Source of the DNA: Rhinopithecus roxellana
Lineage: Eukaryota > Chordata > Mammalia > Primates > Cercopithecidae
Direction: 5' to 3'
NCBI RefSeq assembly: GCF_007565055.1
Contig: NC_044553.1
Coordinates: 102,213,858-102,277,857, forward strand
DNA length: 64,000 bases
Part shown: piece by piece, positions 11,501 to 22,040 of the stretch
Position numbering within the stretch: the stretch's first letter is position 1
Layout of the letters: each line of letters opens with the position of its first letter
The notes under the pieces: model-generated
Databases searched by the model: none
Told to the model about the DNA's origin: nothing
The model's input: the letters and a program-made list of their open reading frames with translations, nothing else
Made by a program: the position numbers and the translations under genes

Positions 11501-13324
11501 TCCTTATTCCATAGCTTGACTGTTCCACCCTGGAGATTAACACTTAAAGTAGGCATTCTGCAATGGCTGTGGCCCAGAGAATGGTCATGTAGACCCATAT
11601 TAAATTAAGAATTTGTTAGCATATGTGAGGAATCCAGTTTGTTGAGTCTGTACAGAAAGGGTTTGCTGAACAAATGAAATAACAAATATAGAGAAAAATT
11701 ATTAACTCTCTGGGTAGAAAGTTTGCCAAACTTTTCATCTGTGTTGGCTTACAATCAGTGTGCTGATTACAAATATGCTATTGATTCATAAATCAGGATG
11801 CATATACTTAGAAACATTTTATTAGTATTTGGTTTGAATCCATGATAATTAGTATTTATGAGAAAGTAATAAAACTATATTCATTTAAAAATATATTTAC
11901 TCATTTTAATTTTTCATAGATTCAGACTAGGAAATTATATATGTGCATAAGAAATCTTGGAAAATGAAGGCACTAGATAGCCTTTGCAAATATAGCAAAT
12001 ATACAATTTCAAAAAAAAAGGTTTCAAGGGAGAGATGGAGAAGAATAGTGTGGAACTGTGAAAGCAACAATTTTAGTAGACAGGAAGAACCATTCTTTAC
12101 CGAGCACTTTGAGCATCCTTCCACTTCAGTTAGCAACTTTCTTCACAAACAAAAACAATGATGTTCTAGCCATGATCCCTCTGGGTTGTGTAGGATAACA
12201 AGGGGTCACTGGGTACTCCCGGCACTCCTTGAGCGGGCTTGCGAAGTCGGAGCAAGCCTGGCCTGGCTCTAAGTAAGGATAGATGCACTTCTCTGCATGA
12301 ATCTTTGGCAGCTCATGTTGCAGATAGGGTTAAAGGTTGTAGCGGCCCCATATTCCACTAGCAAAGCATCAAAACATGCCTTCTACCAAGAGGGTTCAGA
12401 ATACCAGGTGGAATAATCTCTGTGGCCATGTAGGTTAGTTGAACTGTGTGTTTTGATCATAAACCCATGCGTGGTCTTGCTTCTCTTTGTGCTAATGGCA
12501 GATAGCACTATTATGGTCCCTACATGAACAATCTATTATTTTAAAATATAAATTTTCCCATTACTCTGTCAGCCATAAATACCTTCTTTGCTAACATGCT
12601 GTTCAGAATCACCATAATCTGGGGAGGGCCATTTTATATTCTCTGTTCACATGATCTAAGCAGCATTTTTGCATGACTTTGGGGAATAAAGCAGGAAAAG
12701 GGGGAAAATTTTAAAAATAGAATAAGCTTAATGGCTTTTTCACTTATCGTTTCTTTAACCTCTTTAATATACTATGGGGGGATATGTACTAAGCTTTTGT
12801 GGAAAGGGCATCCTATTTTGTAACCAAAGGAAAGTGGAAAATATTTCTGGAACATTTTGACTTTCTTTCAACCTCTTTAATGACTCAAAAAGATATGGAA
12901 TAGTAAAATAAAAACTCAAAGTCTGCCAACTTAGGTCTCACAATAACTTTTCTGCCAAAAACTAAAATTACTGCTCGTCATACAAAGAGTTCTACCCCAC
13001 TACCAAAAAGAAAATTTCTGGCTTAGTCAAAACAACATACCTAGTATCTCTACCTCAAATTCTAGAGCCAAGGAAAGAAGTAAAATTATAAATTATTAAA
13101 AGTGAATTTCATTGTGTTTAGTATGTCTAACCCCTAAAAGAGACTGTTATCCTTAAAGGCAAGAAAAAATGACTGGTTACCTGGTATTTTATTGTCTTGA
13201 ATCAAACTGGGGAATAATTTCTAGATTACTTTCTGAATAAAACATAAACTATTATCCTTTCTGGCTATTTTTCCAGATACTCTAGAAACATGTTTAAATT
13301 TGATGCTGTTTGATTGTGTTTTTA
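11501..13324. other. Unique sequence with a small CpG-containing patch
   Basis: The stretch is mostly AT-rich and unassigned. Bases 12175-12370 stand out as richer in G+C, with several CpGs within 12218-12253 (CTCCCGGCACTCC, GAGCGGGCTTGCGAAG, TCGGAGC). I could not match this patch to a repeat or an exon. Confidence 0.45.
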
Positions 13325-13332
13325 AAAACAAT

Positions 13333-13770
13333 TTTTATGAATGAATCTATAGGACATTATGCTAAGCAAACTAAGCCAGACACAGAAAGAAGAGTATTGC
13401 GTAAGTGAAATATTGGAAAAATAAAAAAGAGAGAGAGAGAATGGAACAGTGGCTACCGGGGTGGGGCTATGTGGTGACAAGGAGAGGAAATGAGGAGACT
13501 GGGGAGATGCAGGTCAAAGGATATAAAACAGCAGATATGTAAGATGGACAAATCTAGAGATCAAATGTACAGCATGAGGAATAAAGTTCATAAAATTATA
13601 TTGCATCAGAGATTTTTGTTAAAGAAGAAGCTGCTCTTGTCACACACAAAAGGCAACTGTGCGATGATAGATATGTTAATCTGCTTCACTGTAGTAACTA
13701 TTTTACCACCATTAGTATGTGTCCCATAACATCATGTTGTAAACCTCAAATATTCTAATTTTTAAAAGAC
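13333..13770 (+). mobile_element. L1 3' end (L1MA/L1MB type), sense
   Basis: The stretch follows the L1 tail: GGACATTATGCTAAGCAAAC, CCAGACACAGAAAGAAGAG, then GGTCAAAGGATATAAAACAG, GATGATAGATATGTTAATC and ACATCATGTTGTAAACC. AAAACAAT at 13325-13332 and 13775-13782 is a possible short target duplication. The 79-codon frame at 13490-13729 is L1 3' UTR and not a gene. Confidence 0.88.
13428..13442. repeat. Short (GA)n run
   Basis: A run of GA dinucleotides interrupts the L1 3' UTR at the place where the consensus has an A-rich segment. Confidence 0.8.
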
Positions 13771-13782
13771 TTTTAAAACAAT

Positions 13783-14527
13783 ATGCTAAGGAATAGCATG
13801 GGACCTAGTAGACAGAAACAAGGATATTAATGAAAATAAGTTAAATGTGAGGAAAATAATTTAATAGCAGGCTAGAGAAAGGATAAGTGGTCAGAAAGAA
13901 CCACCTTGGAAGTTGCTGCAGTTGTCCAGAGAGAAGGTGAGCAGAACTCAGACTGGGGCTGTGGCAATGCAGCTGAAATACTTCCAGGAAATGGCACCCC
14001 TAATTGTCTATCCGAGGCTCTAATTCTTCTTTTATCATTGTTTTTATGGGAAATTATGTTTTAAGACATACAGACAGGAGGGATGCGTCTGTCCTGGAGA
14101 TAGCTGTCACAACTGTTCTAGCTCCTGGAGGATTCTAGGAATCAGAGAATACTTACCTCCTCAGGGTTAGGGAGGGGTATGCCTCTCTACTTTCATGTGC
14201 AAAGGGCATTTGCAAGACACTTGAGGAGTTTCATAACTCTGAAAGGACCTATATTTCCCTTGCTCTTCCCCAAGATACACCATAGTCTTGGGTGTCATCT
14301 GGGGAGCCCAGCTGCCATCTACCCCTCACCAGCAATGGAGCATGGGTGGTGGGAAGAGGAATGGACAAGAATGAGGCTAAGGACAGTAGGGGAGCCAGCA
14401 CCAGGCCTGGAGTCAAAGTGACAAGTCACTCTTGGGACCATGACTTTTTAAAGCATCTTCCAGGTCCTGTATAATAGTGGTCACTTTCTCGCAAAGCCTC
14501 AGAGCACTGTGTTTGCAAGCGTGGGCC
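13783..14527. other. Unique sequence
   Basis: No recognised gene. Frames of 80 and 60 codons (14179-14474) overlap in two frames and have no recognisable domain. Confidence 0.4.
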
Positions 14528-14712
14528 TTGGATGTCCTTCATTAAAAACACATGCGGAAGGCTTGCTAAAGCTATAGATGCCTAGGTTTTACCCCAGACT
14601 TTCAGAATCAGATGCTCTGGGGGTGGGCTTTTTTAATTGATTGTGGTATCCAGGGGTGGGTTTTTGCCAGCTCACTCACGTGATTTTGTAGATGAAAGTT
14701 TGAGAACCAACA
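14528..14712 (+). mobile_element. MER5A-like hAT-Charlie DNA element
   Basis: The order 'GGAAGGCTTGCTAAAGC ... TAGGTTTTACCCCAGAC ... CAGAATCAGATGCTCTGGGG ... AAAGTTTGAGAACCAAC' follows the MER5A consensus, including its right terminal TTTGAGAACCAC. The right end coincides with the start of the 195-bp tandem duplication. Confidence 0.7.
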
Positions 14713-14906
14713 CCTCAGACCTCCTCACTCATCGTAACAGATTGTGATTATTTGGAGAACTAGATCTTTCACAGTGGTGACAGCATTACTGCTGTTGAGT
14801 TCCATATGAGCAGTTAGGTCATTGTGCATAGTTTGTGCACTTTCCTTTTTCTGATTATTGGCGAAAAGCGAGAGTTCCATATGATGAGAGTGGCACCATG
14901 CTTGGT
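14712..14906. repeat. Tandem duplication, copy 1 (195-bp unit)
   Basis: This is the first of two head-to-tail copies. The unit starts ACCTCAGACCTCC and ends GCACCATGCTTGGT. Aligned by eye with copy 2, the period is 195 bp without any indel, with about 18-19 differences (near 90% identity). The unit is not a repeat family I recognise. Confidence 0.93.
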
Positions 14907-15258
14907 ACCTCAAACCTCCTCACTCATTGTAACAGATTGTGATTAGTTGGAGAACTAGATTTTTTACTGTGGTGACAGCGTGACTGCTGTTGAATTCCAT
15001 ATGAGCAGTTAGGTCATTGTGCATACTGTGTGCACTTTCCTTTTTCTGACTATTGGCAAAAAGCAGGAGTTCCATATAATGAGAGTGGCACCATCCTTGG
15101 GTGACTTGGAGAGTGGACGCACCACTGCTGTTTAGATCGGTATCCCATGGACTTTCTATTTTGTTTTGGCTACAACTGTGCTTGGTGCTGCTGAGCAGGG
15201 CTGTGCATAGAACCACAGGCCACAGCCTTACATTTCTTGCTTTAGAGGGATTTGCCAT
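14725..15258 (-). other. Open frame through the tandem duplication, broken by one TGA
   Basis: On the minus strand one frame runs 178 codons from an ATG at 15258 to 14725, broken only by a TGA at 14920-14922 between the two copies. Each copy encodes a similar segment with WCHSH, QKKESA and HNDLTAHME. The first 50 residues are outside the duplication. I recognise no family, no signal peptide and no domain. With one unit duplicated, the second open stretch is not independent evidence, so I regard this as most likely non-coding. Confidence 0.2.
14907..15101. repeat. Tandem duplication, copy 2 (195-bp unit)
   Basis: The second copy starts ACCTCAAACCTCC. Single-copy sequence continues after GCACCATCCTTGGGT. 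The period is a multiple of three, so any reading frame passes through both copies in phase. Confidence 0.93.
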
Positions 15259-17217
15259 AAAGGTACTGGCCAGAGAATGACAATGAGGCCACCTTTAGGC
15301 AGAAGGGAGGGGAGGAAAGGACTGAGGTGGTAGGTTGGGGCAAGGAGGATAAATTACGAAATAAAAGGGATGGCAAGAGAATGGCGTTAGCACAGAGTTT
15401 GTATTATAAGATAGGAATTTTATATGAAAAAGGCATCCTTGAGAAACATAAAGAAATATTACCTGAAAATCTTACTATGATTTGAAAAACATAGGCATCT
15501 ATCTAGTATTATCTCTACCTACCTCCCTCAGTTCTTGCCACCCCTCACCACTAACCCCAAATTTAGAAATCCTAGTTCTCAGTTTTATGAAAGCAAATTT
15601 TCTCAGTCCGGAGATATTTGCCATTGTTATCTTAAGAACTCTTGATAATTTTCTCAGTCACAAACACATGTCTATATGTGGTTTAGAGGTCAAGCTAATG
15701 AAAAAAAGTATAATTGGATAGGAAGAGGATTTCTATGACTAAAAATAGGAACAACATATATTGGCAGTGAAAATAGATGAATAGACAATCATGTTTTGTA
15801 CTAAATGATTAGATTCCAGTTTTCCCTTCTAAACTAAAAAACACAAAGGTACATCCATGGACCTTTGCACTGTAGACTTTTGTGGGTTTCAAGCCCACCT
15901 CATCTCATTTTATGGGGAACAGTCCTACAGAGAAGCAGGAAGTGTATTCTTGTCCTAATTGGACAGATGGGGGATCTAACAGGCAGACATTATATGATCA
16001 CTATATGCTGGACATTATATGATCAGCAAGTGGCAGAAGGAGGACTCCAGCTTGTTTCTTCTGGCTCCAAGTCCAATGATCCTTATTTCAATATTCTGTC
16101 TTAACTCTTTTCTTGATATTCCAGGAGAAGATAGATGTTTGAGCCACTTTTTGGGTTTTGATAATATTATTACAAGAAAGCACAGGAACAGCCATCATGT
16201 GTTGGTCTGTTTACTGGGAACTGGCAGAGGAATTGTGGTCTGCACTGTGGAATCTAGATTCAGGAAATTCAGAGATACGAAAATAAAATGAGCAAAAAAC
16301 TGGGTTGCCTTTTCTTTCTTTCATTTTTTCCTTTTGGTGTCTCAGACCCCTTAGTGACATGAGACCAATGCCCTTTCTTCCCCATTTCTTTGGCTGTGTG
16401 AAAAGCCTACCCTCTCTAAGAGCCCTCAGGCCCTGGAAAATTCAGGCAAGGACTGGGCATGCTCAGGTTTGCAGATTTTATTTCTCAGGTTGTAAAAGCA
16501 GGTGAAGCAGCACCTCCTTCACCTGCAGTCAGTGGGAGATTATTGGGGATTAGAATGTTTAAAGACATTTCCTGGGGTTTGTTTTTAGAAACAGTAGAGA
16601 GGAGACTGTCCTGATTTGAGTGAGTAGGATCAGATAAAAATTGATGGGGCTCTAACAGTCAAAGCAGGCAACCCCACTTTGCTTCACTGCATCATAGGGA
16701 TCCTAGTAGAGTGGATGAAGGGAGGACAGCTGTGGGCAGGCAGAGAAGGGAGCAGTGTGTCGGTGTGTCATGGAAGCGTGAGACAAATCCATTACGGCAG
16801 CAACACCCACTGAAAGCAAAATGAGCCTTGAATTCATGCCACATACTCTGTACTCTCCCATAAGACACTTTCAACTGATAGTGAAGGCAACACGAGAAGC
16901 ACACGCCAGTGTTTTCCTCCTTCCATGCTTGAATATGGTGGAACCATTTATTTACTGGGCAACTAAAAGGCTAGGAGCTTGTGAGATCAGTGTGCACAGT
17001 CTCACCAGATAGCTTAAACAAACAGACCTGCAGAAATGTGTTACTCTTCCAGGAAGCTGGTTGTAGAATACAGTTTTGGAGTATGGTCTTGTTTCTGGAG
17101 GCTCTCTTCAGGCAGGTCTGGCTCTGTCCACTCTGTTTTGATTCATCTTTTGGCTGCCTCATGTAAGTTTTTAACAGCCAAGTGGCCTTGCTCAGTGTCC
17201 CCCTCCTTTCTGACTCT
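15102..17217. other. Unique sequence
   Basis: No repeat or exon was recognised. A 15-bp direct repeat lies at 15986-16025. Open frames (up to 90 codons) overlap in several frames and lack domains. Confidence 0.4.
15986..16025. repeat. Short direct repeat, 25-bp period
   Basis: GACATTATATGATCA occurs at 15986-16000 and again exactly at 16011-16025, separated by CTATATGCTG. Confidence 0.95.
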
Positions 17218-17284
17218 GTTGCGTGTGTGCGTGTGTGTGTGTGCACGTGTGCTTATATATACAACTGTACACACATGTGTGTGA
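17218..17284. repeat. (GT)n microsatellite, impure
   Basis: A GT/GC-interrupted run (17221-17250) is followed by TATATATA and an ACACACATGTGTGTG palindromic patch. Confidence 0.9.
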
Positions 17285-18454
17285 GCCAGTGTTGTGTGGG
17301 AGGATATTGCCAGTCTCCCATATCAGGGTAAGGCCTCAACACCTGGGGACAAGGCTAGTTTCCACAAGGAACAGTTAATAACTTTTAATATCTCCATGAT
17401 GTAGGGAAGCTTGTCTCTGACTAGTGCTTGGTGTTCATTATGTAAAGAACCATGATGAAACACATACCTGCAGGATGACTTCAAAGGAGTTTAATCTTTG
17501 AGATTCTTAAAAGGACAATTTTCTAAACAGCTTGTTCAGACTCACTTTACTTTTTGTAATGTGAAATAAATGCCAATTACATGGGACAAAACTTGGAATT
17601 GAATGTTGCTGGAGCTGTGATTGTCCATGTTTCTGTGTGAATCTTGTCTGTCTTAGGAGGGCCCAGGGTGTTGAGTATGGTTAGCTATTTGTGCTCTTTG
17701 GCACATAGGCAGTTAGGTATCATGGGATGATGGAGGCAGTGGCAGGCTTGTTGGCAGTTTGGTTGTCTAGGCAAACACCTAGAAATGGCTTAAAGTATCC
17801 TCAGTAGCTGTTCATGTGTATGATAAAGGCCTAATGGCTGAGCAAAAAAAAAAAAAAAAAAAAAAAAAAATTAGCCTCAAAAGTAATTTCTGAAATATTC
17901 TTCCTTTATTTTCCGCCAACATGAACCCAGCCATGTCCTATGTTATATATGTTCAAGTTAATCGCTATATTTTATCATTTCCATTGGAAAGACTAGGTTT
18001 TGCCTAGAGTTACCCAGGAGAGAAAGATATATAGAACAATGACACTAAACAAAACCATATATAAATTAATATCATTATAAGAACAAGTTCTGTATAAATA
18101 AAACCATTTTCACGACCTGGCCAGAAGCCTATTCTAATGCTAATTGTTAAGTGGACATAGTGAGTTATGTTGAAAGGGAAACCATGTAGCATCCACTTTT
18201 TTCTCATCAGAAATATTGCTGTTTCAATGCACTCTTTACATCAGCAGCTGCATTTGAAGCCCTAATCAGTCAAATTTTGTTTAGGCAATGTGATTGATTT
18301 CTCAAATGTGGGGATTTTATGTTATTTTTATTGCAGTTGATGAAAGATGCTTTCTAACTTGGTGCTTGTCTGGGGAGAGGACTGTAAGGTAATAGAACTG
18401 TGGAACAGAAAGGATCTATTGGGATCAACTGAGGTACCCTGTCCTACTCCCAAC
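17285..18454. other. Unique sequence with orphan A27 run
   Basis: No gene was recognised. The frame of 65 codons on the minus strand (18010-18207) has no known domain. Confidence 0.4.
17844..17870. repeat. Poly(A) run (27 A)
   Basis: An uninterrupted A tract with no Alu or L1 body that I can recognise on its 5' side. It may be an independent homopolymer or the tail of a decayed retrocopy. Confidence 0.95.
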
Positions 18455-18590
18455 CCACTTATGTTATAGATGAGGACACTGAAACCCAGAGAGGTGAATT
18501 TCCTTACCGAAGGTCACACAGCACTTTAATGGGCAAGCCAGGACTGGAACTCAGGGTTCCAGCTGTAGTCAGCCTGTTTCACCCTAGCAT
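18455..18590 (-). mobile_element. MIR SINE, antisense
   Basis: The text ATAGATGAGGACACTGAAAC, CCAGAGAGGTGAATTTCC, AAGGTCACACAGCACTTTAA and CCAGGACTGGAACTCAGG follows the reverse complement of the MIR core closely. Confidence 0.85.
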
Positions 18591-20769
18591 CAGCTCTGAA
18601 CGCTTTCCCCAGGCATCCCAGTGAATGCTGATTAAGGCCACTCTTCTTCCCTAGAGTCTTCCCGGGTTTGCAGTGCCCCTTCCTTGGGTCTCTAGATCTT
18701 TGCTAGCAGCTGCACCAGGCCCAGGAATGAAAGAGAAATTGGAAGTGGAGGAAAGGAGGGCAGGGGGAAAGTGACCATGGAAGAGTAACCTGTGTCTCTA
18801 AAGTAATGAGGTGGGCTTTCTTTTGTGACCCACAACATTTCTCTGATGGTCATTTCAAAGACAAGAGCCAAATACACTCTGGCAACAACAGCATCATTAG
18901 AATCTGCAATCAGCTTTTCAGTGTGGCACCATTGAAAAACAATATGAATTTGGACAAAAAGCTCTGGTTGTATTCATTTCTATGCATATAAATAAATGAA
19001 TTTGAAGTGCCTAGGAATTTTGGCCTTGTCTGAATTATTTGTATGTACTTCTTTTATCACCATGGCCAATCCACATGACATGATGTATAAATGAAGGTGT
19101 CTCTTTTTGTCATACTGAAACATAATTGCTAGATGATAAAACATTTAGCACAAATATTTCATAAAACCAAATTTCAGTTCTGTTTTTTTTCCTTCAGCTT
19201 TGATGGATATCCCCATTATTCATGAGTTAATTCTGCAGAGACTCTTGGAGGAACTGATAAATATTGATAAAAGTGGTTTGAAGTTCCACGTATCTAAAAA
19301 CGAACCTAATCTCTCTCCAGCTATTTTAAGTAGATATGTGACAAATACTCTCTTTGTCAAAAAAATAAATAAATAAACGAATGAATGAGCAAATCCTAGG
19401 GAGTTAAGAATGGCTGAGTAAATTAACAGAGATTGGGCTGCTTTTTAGAAAAAACATTCCACCACGTTGGCCTGATGTTATTTGGTATACACAGTAAGGT
19501 GCAGTATGAGTTACTAACCTCATTAAGTTCCAAATAAAACTCTATACTTTACACCATTTCTACGAGAGGTTTTATTAGATTTCCTTAACTGGTGTCATAT
19601 TTTTTGGTCAGGGCATTTTTAACCAGCTTCACATAAATAAAGTTCTATTTTGTCACCATGTCATAGTAAAATAAACTGCGTGTACTATGCATCTCTGCCA
19701 AAGCCAGAGCAGACGGAGAAAGGATATAAATGTGTCAGTATTCGGGGAGAGAAAACACATAAATGCACATGGCGACTCTCTTAACTCTGAGGCTCAGCGT
19801 GATGCTAATTCATTTGGGTGACATTTAGAAAGCTACTCCCAACATAAATAATACGTATATAGTGGGGGGTATCTCTGACAGACACAAAGCTGAAAAAAAT
19901 GGCCTGAAAGAATGCACATCAGATTTTACAGGTGCTCAGAACATTAATGTACAGTGATGGATGACCTTCTCGTTGAACGTTGACATAATGTTGAATGGAA
20001 TGTTTTGTTTATATCTGGTACCAAGTTTATTGACCAGCACCAAAGGGTAGGACCGAGCTGGAATTTGAACAGTCTCTACTTTTTGTGTGTGTATGTGTGG
20101 AAACTGTTTTCTATGTCCCACCTCCTCACAGGCAACAGTTCTTAAGTTGTTTCACAGATATCATTCCACAAGATGAATTACTCTCTTCAATGAAAAAAAT
20201 AAAAATAAAAACAAAAACCCAGAAAACCTCAGGCCTATGTATTCCTTACCAGAGATGCAAGCCTTGACGTGTAGATGTGAAAAATCAAGAGAGGGGGTTT
20301 TTACCACATTTATCATGTATCTTTAATCTTGGTTTGTCCTCTCTAATTTGCCTGCAGTTAAAATCTTCATGACTAATGGTGAGTTGCTACTGGCAGTGAC
20401 TGTGGCTAAAAAAATTAGAAAATCCAGAAATATAAGAGACCAACAAGTCACCCAGGCCATCTAAATGACAGGATAGACTTGTCCCCAAGTGTCCTTTCCA
20501 GTATGAATAAAAAGAGTTACAACAAAAAATAGGAAAAACTTTTGGTATCAATCCAAGTGATAATTTTCTTTCATTACTAAGTGGGAAATTATCACAGTAC
20601 AAAAGTAATCCTTTGGGAAAATTTTCCAAGTACTTAGCGTAAATTACTTCTTTCATAATGTCAGCCATTATACCTAGTTATTATAACCTCTTGAGCAATG
20701 GAGTACATTCTTCTTTCTTGATGATTATACCATTCAAGTGTATTTTACCACATCCATCTTTAGTTACTT
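18591..20769. other. Unique AT-rich sequence
   Basis: I see no recognisable repeat or gene. The 93-codon minus frame at 20387-20668 has no recognisable domain. Confidence 0.4.
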
Positions 20770-21193
20770 TTAGTTTGTTTGTTCATTCATTGTTTCATTT
20801 ACTCACCCACTTAACAAGCATTTATTGAATGTCTACACTCGGCCAGGTTTTGAGGAAGGTACAAAGACGCATCAGGCAGATAACTTTCAGATGGCTTCAA
20901 AAGTAGAGTGTAGAAAAAACATGCAAAAACTCCCCAAATATGAAGTAGAAAGTGACTCGTGTCCTTAGAAAGTTACATATAGGGTTGGGAGGTACATATG
21001 CAGAAGTAATCATTGGTTCTAGCTGGATGGCTCTGGCAAAATATCATAGGAGTGGCAATATTTGAGCTGGTCCTTAAAGGATGCCAAGAATTTGTGCCTC
21101 CCATGAATAGGTAGAAGTAGAGGGAAGCCATTGCAGGTACAAAGAAAATGAAAAAAGGTAGAGGAAGGAAAGGAAAGGACAAGTGGAGGAATC
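20770..21193 (-). mobile_element. LINE-2 3' region, antisense (left part)
   Basis: The plus strand starts with the reversed L2 tail (TTCATTCATTG, CATTTATTGAATGTCTAC) and continues through segments corresponding to the reversed L2 ORF2 end (GTGGCAATATTTGAGCTGG, GGGAAGCCATTGCAGG). Interrupted by the L1 insertion at 21208-21480. Confidence 0.75.
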
Positions 21194-21207
21194 AGAAAAT
21201 AATGGAA
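21194..21207. repeat. Target-site duplication of the L1 insertion, left copy
   Basis: AGAAAATAATGGAA is exactly repeated at 21481-21494, on both sides of the inserted L1 segment. Confidence 0.9.
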
Positions 21208-21480
21208 TGGCTCAATCAAGCTAATTAACATGTGCATTAGCCCATATATTTATCATTTTTTGTGTGATGACAACACTTAAAATCTACTCTCTTAGTGATT
21301 TTCAAAATACAATACATTGTTATTTACTATAGTTACCATGCTGAACAATAGATCTGGATTATTTCAGAACATCATATTGTACATGATACATGTATACAAA
21401 TTTTATGTGTCAATTAAAAACATAATTCCAATTAAATATATTATTTCTTATATATATGTATGTATGTATTTTCTTTATAA
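21208..21480 (+). mobile_element. Short L1 insertion with 5' inversion
   Basis: The left part (21208 to about 21355) is antisense L1 3' UTR (TCAATCAAGCTAATTAACA, AAAATCTACTCTCTTAG, TTACCATGCTGAACAATAG). The right part (about 21360-21425) is sense L1 3' end (ATCATATTGTACATGATAC, TATGTGTCAATTAAAAAC). A degraded AT-rich tail follows to the second target duplication. Inverted 5' part plus sense 3' part is the hallmark of twin-primed L1 reverse transcription. Confidence 0.82.
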
Positions 21481-21494
21481 AGAAAATAATGGAA
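21481..21494. repeat. Target-site duplication of the L1 insertion, right copy
   Basis: Exact second copy of the 14-bp string at 21194-21207. The host LINE-2 sequence resumes right after it. Confidence 0.9.
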
Positions 21495-22040
21495 ACCTAA
21501 GTTGGGGCCAGATCAGCAAGGACCTTGGGAGGTCAAGCTAGAGATTTCAGGCCTTCTTCTGTAGTTAGTAAGGAGAAATGGAAAGTCTTTAGCAGATGAG
21601 GATAGTGCTAAGGAAGACTTCTCTAGGATGAGGGGGAGGATAAAGACAACAAAGCTGGAGAGGCCAGTTGGGAGGTCCTGATGAGAGGGATAGAATTCCT
21701 GTAAAAGGGCATGGAGAAGAACATGATGAGGCAGAAGTTACAAAGGACAACCAGAGACATTTTTTTATTGGGGATGATGCATCAAGATTGACTTTCAGGT
21801 TTCAGCTGGATGACTAGGATAATTAATAAAAATGAGAGCAGGTTTAGAAGAGATGGGACGATCAGTCTGGTTGTGGCAACCAGTATGATAGTCTGGTTCT
21901 ACAGAATCATGTTCTATTCATCTTTGAGTCTCCAGTTTCTAATACATTGTAGATGTCAAATAAAGTCAGAATGTTATTGAAAAAACTAATTATTCCATGT
22001 GAAGGTGTCCAGTAGGCAGTTGGAAAACCAAGCAATTGAC
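21495..22040 (-). mobile_element. LINE-2 3' region, antisense (right part)
   Basis: The L2 text resumes: GGCCAGATCAGCAAGGACCT, CCAGTTGGGAGGTCCTG, GGTTTCAGCTGGATGAC and TGTCCAGTAGGCAGTTGG match the reverse complement of L2 ORF2 (GGGCCAGATCATG, GACCAGTTAGGAGGC, GTCGAGTAGGCAGTTGG). A small plus-strand L2/MIR 3' end may be nested at 21905-21985. Confidence 0.75.

Noticed and set aside
17220..17284. Z-DNA-like GT tract as a regulatory element
   Set aside because: GT microsatellites are common and nothing here indicates function.
17566..17870. AATAAA at 17566 plus the A27 run as a processed pseudogene tail
   Set aside because: The signal lies nearly 280 bp before the A run, and the sequence between matches no transcript I recognise.
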